Assembly (NCBI RefSeq): GCF_009905535.1
Contig: NZ_JAAALA010000013.1
Location: 1 to 64,000 of the forward strand
Length of the DNA stretch: 64,000 nucleotides
Source of the DNA: Caulobacter sp. SLTY
GTDB lineage: Bacteria > Pseudomonadota > Alphaproteobacteria > Caulobacterales > Caulobacteraceae
Direction of reading: 5' to 3'
Under the pieces are notes generated by a model. That model searched no databases, was not told the origin of the DNA, and saw nothing but the letters and a program-made list of their open reading frames with translations. The position numbers and the translations under genes were made by a program. Shown one piece after another: positions 59,826-64,000 of this stretch (positions are counted from its first letter, which is position 1; each line of letters starts with the position of its first letter).

Positions 59826-61211
59826 ATGGCCAAGTACGACTACGACCTCTTCGTCATCGGCGCCGGCAGCGGCGGGGTGCGGGCCGCGCGGCTGGCGGCG
59901 ATGAGTGGCGCCAAGGTGGCGGTTGCGGAAGAGCACCGCGTGGGCGGCACCTGCGTGATCCGCGGCTGCGTGCCCAAGAAGTTCATGGTCTACGCCAGCG
60001 AGGTGACGCATCAGCTGAAGACCGCCAAGGGCTTCGGCTGGACCATTCCCGAGGCGACGTTTGACTGGCGCACCTTCCGCGAGGCCAAGGATGTCGAGAT
60101 CGCCCGACTGTCGGGGATCTATGTGGCCAACCTGACCAAGGCCGGGGCCGAACTGGTCCACGCCCGCGCCGTGCTGAAGGACGCCCACACGGTCGAGATT
60201 GTCGGCAAGGACATGACCGTCACCGCCGACAAGATCCTGATCGCCACCGGCGGCCGGCCGACCGTGCCGCAGGAGGTGCCAGGCATCGAGCATGTGATTA
60301 CCTCGGAAGAGGCCTTCCAGCTCGACAAGCTGCCGGAGAGCATCCTAGTCGTCGGCGCCGGCTACATCGCCGTGGAGTTCGCCGGCATCTTCGCGGGCCT
60401 GGGCGTGAAGACCACCCTGCTGTACCGGGGTCCCAACATCCTGCGCGGCTTCGATGACGATGTGCGCACCCACCTGACGCGCGAGATGGAGCGGCGCGGC
60501 ATCCGCGTGGTGCTGGGCTGCCAGCATGAGAAGATCGAGAAGACCGGCGAGGGGCTGGTCAGCCACCTGAACAACGGCCTCACCTTCACCACCGACCAGA
60601 TCATGTTCGCCACCGGCCGCGAGCCCTATGTGAAAGGGCTGGGGCTGGAAAACGCCGGGGTCGAGCTGAACGAGAAGGGCGCGATCAAGGTCGACGCCTA
60701 TTCCAAGACCAACGTCGACAACATCTGGGCGGTCGGGGACGTGACCGACCGCATCGCCCTGACTCCCGTGGCGATCCGCGAGGGCGCCGCCTTCGCCGAG
60801 ACCGAATTCCGGAACAACCCCACCACCTTTGACCACGAGATGGTCGCCACCGCGGTCTTCTCCCAACCGGAGATCGGCACAGTCGGCCTGACCGAGCATG
60901 ACGCCCGGCTGCAGTACGGAGAGATCGATATCTATCGCGCCGTATTCCGACCGATGAAGGTGACCTTCTACCACGGAGAGGAGCAGACTCTGATGAAGCT
61001 GGTAGTCAACGCGGCCGACCAGAGGCTCCTGGGTGTGCACGTGGTCGGCCCCGACGCCGGGGAGATGATCCAGATGGCCGCCATCGCCGTGAAGATGGGG
61101 GTCACCAAGCAGCAGTGGGACTCGACCTGCGCCGTCCACCCGACGGCCGCCGAGGAGCTGGTGACCATGAAGGAAAAATACATTCCGCCGAACCTCGGCA
61201 CGGCCGCCTGA
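59826..61211 (+). CDS. gor: Glutathione-disulfide reductase
   Basis: This 461-residue FAD enzyme has the N-terminal FAD motif VIGAGSGGVRAARLAA, the redox-active C43-V-I-R-G-C48 in GGTCVIRGCVPKK, the NADPH-domain VVGAGYIAVEFAGIFAGLG, and the C-terminal CAVHPTAAEELVTM with the active-site His. This is the glutathione reductase rather than lipoamide dehydrogenase pattern. It keeps GSH reduced using NADPH. It is 46 bp after rpiA, whose pathway supports NADPH supply. Confidence 0.95.
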   Translation: MAKYDYDLFVIGAGSGGVRAARLAAMSGAKVAVAEEHRVGGTCVIRGCVPKKFMVYASEVTHQLKTAKGFGWTIPEATFDWRTFREAKDVEIARLSGIYVANLTKAGAELVHARAVLKDAHTVEIVGKDMTVTADKILIATGGRPTVPQEVPGIEHVITSEEAFQLDKLPESILVVGAGYIAVEFAGIFAGLGVKTTLLYRGPNILRGFDDDVRTHLTREMERRGIRVVLGCQHEKIEKTGEGLVSHLNNGLTFTTDQIMFATGREPYVKGLGLENAGVELNEKGAIKVDAYSKTNVDNIWAVGDVTDRIALTPVAIREGAAFAETEFRNNPTTFDHEMVATAVFSQPEIGTVGLTEHDARLQYGEIDIYRAVFRPMKVTFYHGEEQTLMKLVVNAADQRLLGVHVVGPDAGEMIQMAAIAVKMGVTKQQWDSTCAVHPTAAEELVTMKEKYIPPNLGTAA

Positions 61212-61269
61212 CGGTAAATTTTCCCCGCAGCGTGGATTTGTTGCCACCCGCGCGCAATCTTTTGCCTGT

Positions 61270-61303
61270 ATCGTGGCCTTCCTGTATGAGCCACGATCCT
61301 TTT
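61270..61303 (+). terminator. Hairpin with short T-run between gor and aroG
   Basis: ATCGTGGC (61270-61277) pairs with GCCACGAT (61290-61297), followed by CCTTTT. It may end the gor transcript. The loop and right arm also contain an eight-codon ORF (MSHDPFET, 61286-61312) just before aroG, so an attenuator is conceivable, but evidence for it is thin. Confidence 0.5.
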
Positions 61304-61322
61304 GAGACCTAGAAGCAGACCG

Positions 61323-62696
61323 ATGACCGAGCGCTGGACCCCGCAATCCTGGAGAGCCAAACCCGCCAAGCATATCCCGTCCGACTATCCGGACGCGGGG
61401 GCCGTGACGCGGGTCGAGGACGAGCTTCGCCGGATGCCGCCGCTGGTGTTTGCCGGCGAGGCCCGTCGGCTGAAGGGTCTTCTGGGCAATGTGGCGGACG
61501 GAAAGGCCTTCCTGCTACAGGGCGGTGACTGCGCCGAGAGCTTCAAGGAATTCTCGGCCGACAACATCCGCGACACCTTCCGCCTGATCCTGCAGATGGC
61601 GGTGGTGCTGACCTTCGCCGGCGGCAAGCCGGTTGTGAAGGTCGGCCGGATCGCCGGCCAGTTCGCCAAGCCGCGCTCGGAGCCTATCGAGACCATCGAT
61701 GGCGTGACCCTGCCGTCCTACCGGGGCGACAACATCAATGGCATGGACTTCGACGGGGGCCGCACGCCCGATCCCGAACGCCTGCTGAAGGCTTACGGCC
61801 AGTCGTCCTCGACACTGAACCTGCTGCGGGCCTTCGCCGGCGGCGGCTATGCCGACCTCTACAACATCCATCGCTGGACCCTGGGCTTCGTCGCTGACAG
61901 CCCTCAGGGCGCGCGCTACCGCGAACTGGCCGAGAAGATCAGCGAGAGCCTGACCTTCATGGCCGCCATCGGGGTGACGCCGGACACCCATCCGGAGATG
62001 CACCGCGTCGAATTCTTCACCAGCCACGAGGCCCTGCTGCTCGGCTACGAAGAGGCGATGACCCGCGTCGATAGCACCAGCGGCGATTGGTACGACACCA
62101 GCGCCCACATGCTGTGGATCGGCGAGCGCACCCGGCAGCTGGACGGCGCCCATGTCCATTTCCTCAAGGGGGTGAAGAACCCCATCGGCCTGAAGTGCGG
62201 GCCGACCATGGAGGCCAACGACCTGATGCGGCTGATCGACGTGCTGAACCCGGCCAACGAGCCCGGCCGCCTGACCCTGATCGGCCGCTTCGGCGCCGAC
62301 AAGGTGGCCGACCGACTGCCACGGCTGATGGCCGCGACCAAGAAGTCGGGCCGCAGCGTGGTCTGGTCGATCGACCCGATGCACGGCAACACGTTGAAGG
62401 CCGCCACGGGCTACAAGACCCGGCCGTTCGACCGGATCCTGGCCGAGGTAAAGGGTTTCGTCGAAGTGGCCGGGGCCGAGGGCGTCCACCCCGGCGGCGT
62501 CCACCTGGAGATGACCGGCCAGAACGTCACCGAATGCCTCGGCGGCGCCCGGGCGGTGTCCGAGGGCGACCTGGCGGATCGCTACCACACCCACTGCGAC
62601 CCGCGCCTCAACGGCGAACAGGCGCTGGAGCTGGCCTTCCTGGTGGCCGAGAAGCTGCGCGCCCTGCGCACCGAGGACCTGCGGGCGGCGAGCTGA
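61323..62696 (+). CDS. aroG: Class II DAHP synthase
   Basis: This 457-residue enzyme is a plant-type (class II) 3-deoxy-D-arabino-heptulosonate-7-phosphate synthase: [21 protein letters not shown] (metal Cys), [35 protein letters not shown] and [18 protein letters not shown]. It joins PEP and erythrose-4-phosphate to begin the shikimate pathway. The ATG at 61323 begins [19 protein letters not shown]. It stands 111 bp after gor with a hairpin in the gap. Confidence 0.96.
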   Translation: MTERWTPQSWRAKPAKHIPSDYPDAGAVTRVEDELRRMPPLVFAGEARRLKGLLGNVADGKAFLLQGGDCAESFKEFSADNIRDTFRLILQMAVVLTFAGGKPVVKVGRIAGQFAKPRSEPIETIDGVTLPSYRGDNINGMDFDGGRTPDPERLLKAYGQSSSTLNLLRAFAGGGYADLYNIHRWTLGFVADSPQGARYRELAEKISESLTFMAAIGVTPDTHPEMHRVEFFTSHEALLLGYEEAMTRVDSTSGDWYDTSAHMLWIGERTRQLDGAHVHFLKGVKNPIGLKCGPTMEANDLMRLIDVLNPANEPGRLTLIGRFGADKVADRLPRLMAATKKSGRSVVWSIDPMHGNTLKAATGYKTRPFDRILAEVKGFVEVAGAEGVHPGGVHLEMTGQNVTECLGGARAVSEGDLADRYHTHCDPRLNGEQALELAFLVAEKLRALRTEDLRAAS

Positions 62697-62699
62697 GGC

Positions 62700-64000
62700 C
62701 TACTGCAGGTTCTTCAGGTCGCTGAGCGGCCGGCCTGCCCGGCACAGGGCGACGTTGGCGCGGAGCCCCGGCATGAAGCCCTTGTGGAAGCCGGTCAGCT
62801 CCGACCGGCGCTCGACGGACTCGAACCGGGCCAAGGCGTTGCCGTAGCTGGTGCAGGTCAGATCTCGGTCGCCGGCCTTGCGGCCGATCACGCCCAGCTG
62901 CATCTCGGTCCAGGCCATGTCGCCCAGGGTGTTGACCCGCTGTTCAGGCGTCAACAGGGCGCTGACCTCGGCCAGGGCTTTGCGCTGGGCGGCGATGGCC
63001 TCGGGATAGAGGCCACGATTGGCAAGGTCGTGGGCGTAGGCTTGGTCGATGTTGCGCTTGAGGGTGATCAACGAATTGTCGCTGGCCTCCAGGGTCAGCA
63101 ACCGCGCGACGCTGACCCGGGCGTCGGCGATGGCCTGGGAGGACAGCTTCTGTTGGCCCGCCCGCGCGGCTGAGGCGAACAGCGAATAGTCGATATAGGT
63201 CAGGGCATAGAGGGTGGCCGGGTCGTTCGGCCAGCGGCGGTCCAGCGCCAGCATGGCCTCGCGGCCCTTGAGGATGGCGGGGATGCCGTAGTCCCCGCTG
63301 GAGAGATAGAAGTTGCCGCTGGCCCGGTAGAACTCGGCATAGGCCCGCTGCTCGGCGCCCTCGCGGCCGTCGCGGAGCGCCCTGGGCCAGACGGCCAGTT
63401 CGGCGTCCATCTGGTTGCCCAGGGCGATCACCTTGGGGTCCTCGGCGTTGAGGAACCGCACCTCCGCCTGGGCCCGCAAAAGCTGGCCCCGGGTCAGATG
63501 CCAGGCATTGCCCCGCTCGCCGGCCGGAACCTGGTTCAGCACCACCTCGGCGGCCTTCAGCGCCCGATCGCCCTCGGCGATCTTGCTGTCGCCCAGCGCC
63601 AGAATGAGGCCCTGGTAGACGTGAGTGCGGGCCAGGTCCGGAGCCCAGTCGCGGGCTGGGAGCCCCTGGGCGGCCAGGGTCTTGAACAGCCGCTCGGCCA
63701 GGATGAGGTTCTTCTTGGCCAGCGCCCGTTCGCCCAGGTTGGGCTCGGGCGGCACGCCCTGAATCTTGGCCAGCTGGTTGAAGCCGCGCGCGGTCTCCAG
63801 CCGCAGGGCCGGCGGCGCATCGGGGCTCTGGGCCAGGACCAGCAGGTATTCCTGAGCCTTGCCGGCCAGCTTCAGCCGCGCGGCGGTGTTGCCGGGGGTG
63901 CGGGCCAGGTCGTCGTTCAGCTGGAACAGCATGAAGCCGGCCAGGGTGCGGACCTCGTCGAACCGCTTGGTCTCTGCGGCGCGGGCCTGTTCGGCGCTGG
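62700..64000 (-). CDS. C-terminal part of a TPR protein, probably a Ser/Thr kinase or regulator
   Basis: The gene is incomplete; it enters from beyond 64000 and stops at 62700. About 433 residues are visible. The first part (QARAAETKRFDEVRTLAGFMLFQLND) matches the linker that follows kinase or winged-helix domains in TPR-containing regulators (compare RRFNDVRKLAxxxLF). Then come helical TPR-like repeats such as VVLNQVPAGERGNAWHLTRGQLLRA. Only the C-terminal TPR region can be described; the head domain lies outside the window. Confidence 0.8.
   Translation of the reverse strand, partial: SAEQARAAETKRFDEVRTLAGFMLFQLNDDLARTPGNTAARLKLAGKAQEYLLVLAQSPDAPPALRLETARGFNQLAKIQGVPPEPNLGERALAKKNLILAERLFKTLAAQGLPARDWAPDLARTHVYQGLILALGDSKIAEGDRALKAAEVVLNQVPAGERGNAWHLTRGQLLRAQAEVRFLNAEDPKVIALGNQMDAELAVWPRALRDGREGAEQRAYAEFYRASGNFYLSSGDYGIPAILKGREAMLALDRRWPNDPATLYALTYIDYSLFASAARAGQQKLSSQAIADARVSVARLLTLEASDNSLITLKRNIDQAYAHDLANRGLYPEAIAAQRKALAEVSALLTPEQRVNTLGDMAWTEMQLGVIGRKAGDRDLTCTSYGNALARFESVERRSELTGFHKGFMPGLRANVALCRAGRPLSDLKNLQ

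Overview
The window is high-GC DNA (well above 60% by eye), densely coded on both strands, with strong GC preference at third codon positions. The gene content (TonB-dependent receptor, RTX protein, Ku/LigD, Coq4, DUF1289, MlaE/F/D-type lipid transport, class II DAHP synthase, 'WQGSR'-type small protein) suggests an alphaproteobacterium of the Caulobacteraceae, such as Phenylobacterium or Caulobacter. That assignment is inferred from gene families and style; there is no rRNA or other marker here. The only RNA gene found is a tRNA-Val(CAC). No prophage, integrase, intact insertion sequence or CRISPR array was seen.

Layout. 0-3 kb: DUF1289/thioesterase pair, a secreted protein with a clear terminator, and two tandem paralogues with a TonB C-terminal domain. 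3-9 kb: paired acyl-CoA dehydrogenases, a short SEDS-like membrane protein, a Tat-exported M49-like metallopeptidase, a nested palindromic repeat element and a nitroreductase. 9-18 kb: lipoprotein, aminopeptidase P, then SDR, serine hydrolase, an overlapping ArsR/AHSA1/ClpP trio, amidohydrolase and thiolase. 18-26 kb: small secreted proteins, a vanadium haloperoxidase, an EAL protein, a response regulator and a large hybrid histidine kinase. 26-31 kb: UvrD-type helicase, small membrane protein, RHH protein, Coq4 and TetR. 31-37 kb: an RTX protein broken by a single-base frameshift, and a TonB-dependent receptor. 37-46 kb: convergent Ku and LigD, a CoxE-like VWA protein, FolD, a cytochrome c lipoprotein with a Tat flavin oxidase, and a HigBA-type toxin-antitoxin pair with a palindromic operator. 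46-50 kb: MlaE-F-D plus auxiliary lipoprotein operon. 50-55 kb: an ExbB-like/BlaI/Mpl operon with a strong promoter threaded by BlaI-like operators, divergent from an Asp/Asn beta-hydroxylase, a membrane protein and a GH144-type glucanase. 55-64 kb: housekeeping genes (phosphatase, tRNA-Val, gph, glmU, rpiA, gor, class II aroG) and the C-terminal part of a TPR protein that runs off the end.

The strongest candidate for a new system is the BlaI-controlled operon at 49.9-52.15 kb. It joins a BlaI/MecI-type repressor, a reduced ExbB/TolQ-like channel and the murein-recycling ligase Mpl, with no BlaR1 sensor protease visible nearby. Other items worth attention are the nested palindromic element at 8.3-8.5 kb, the RTX frameshift at 31,966, the truncated SEDS-like protein, and the ArsR-AHSA1-ClpP trio with its own operator. 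All functions are read from sequence motifs and remembered family features; no database search was run.
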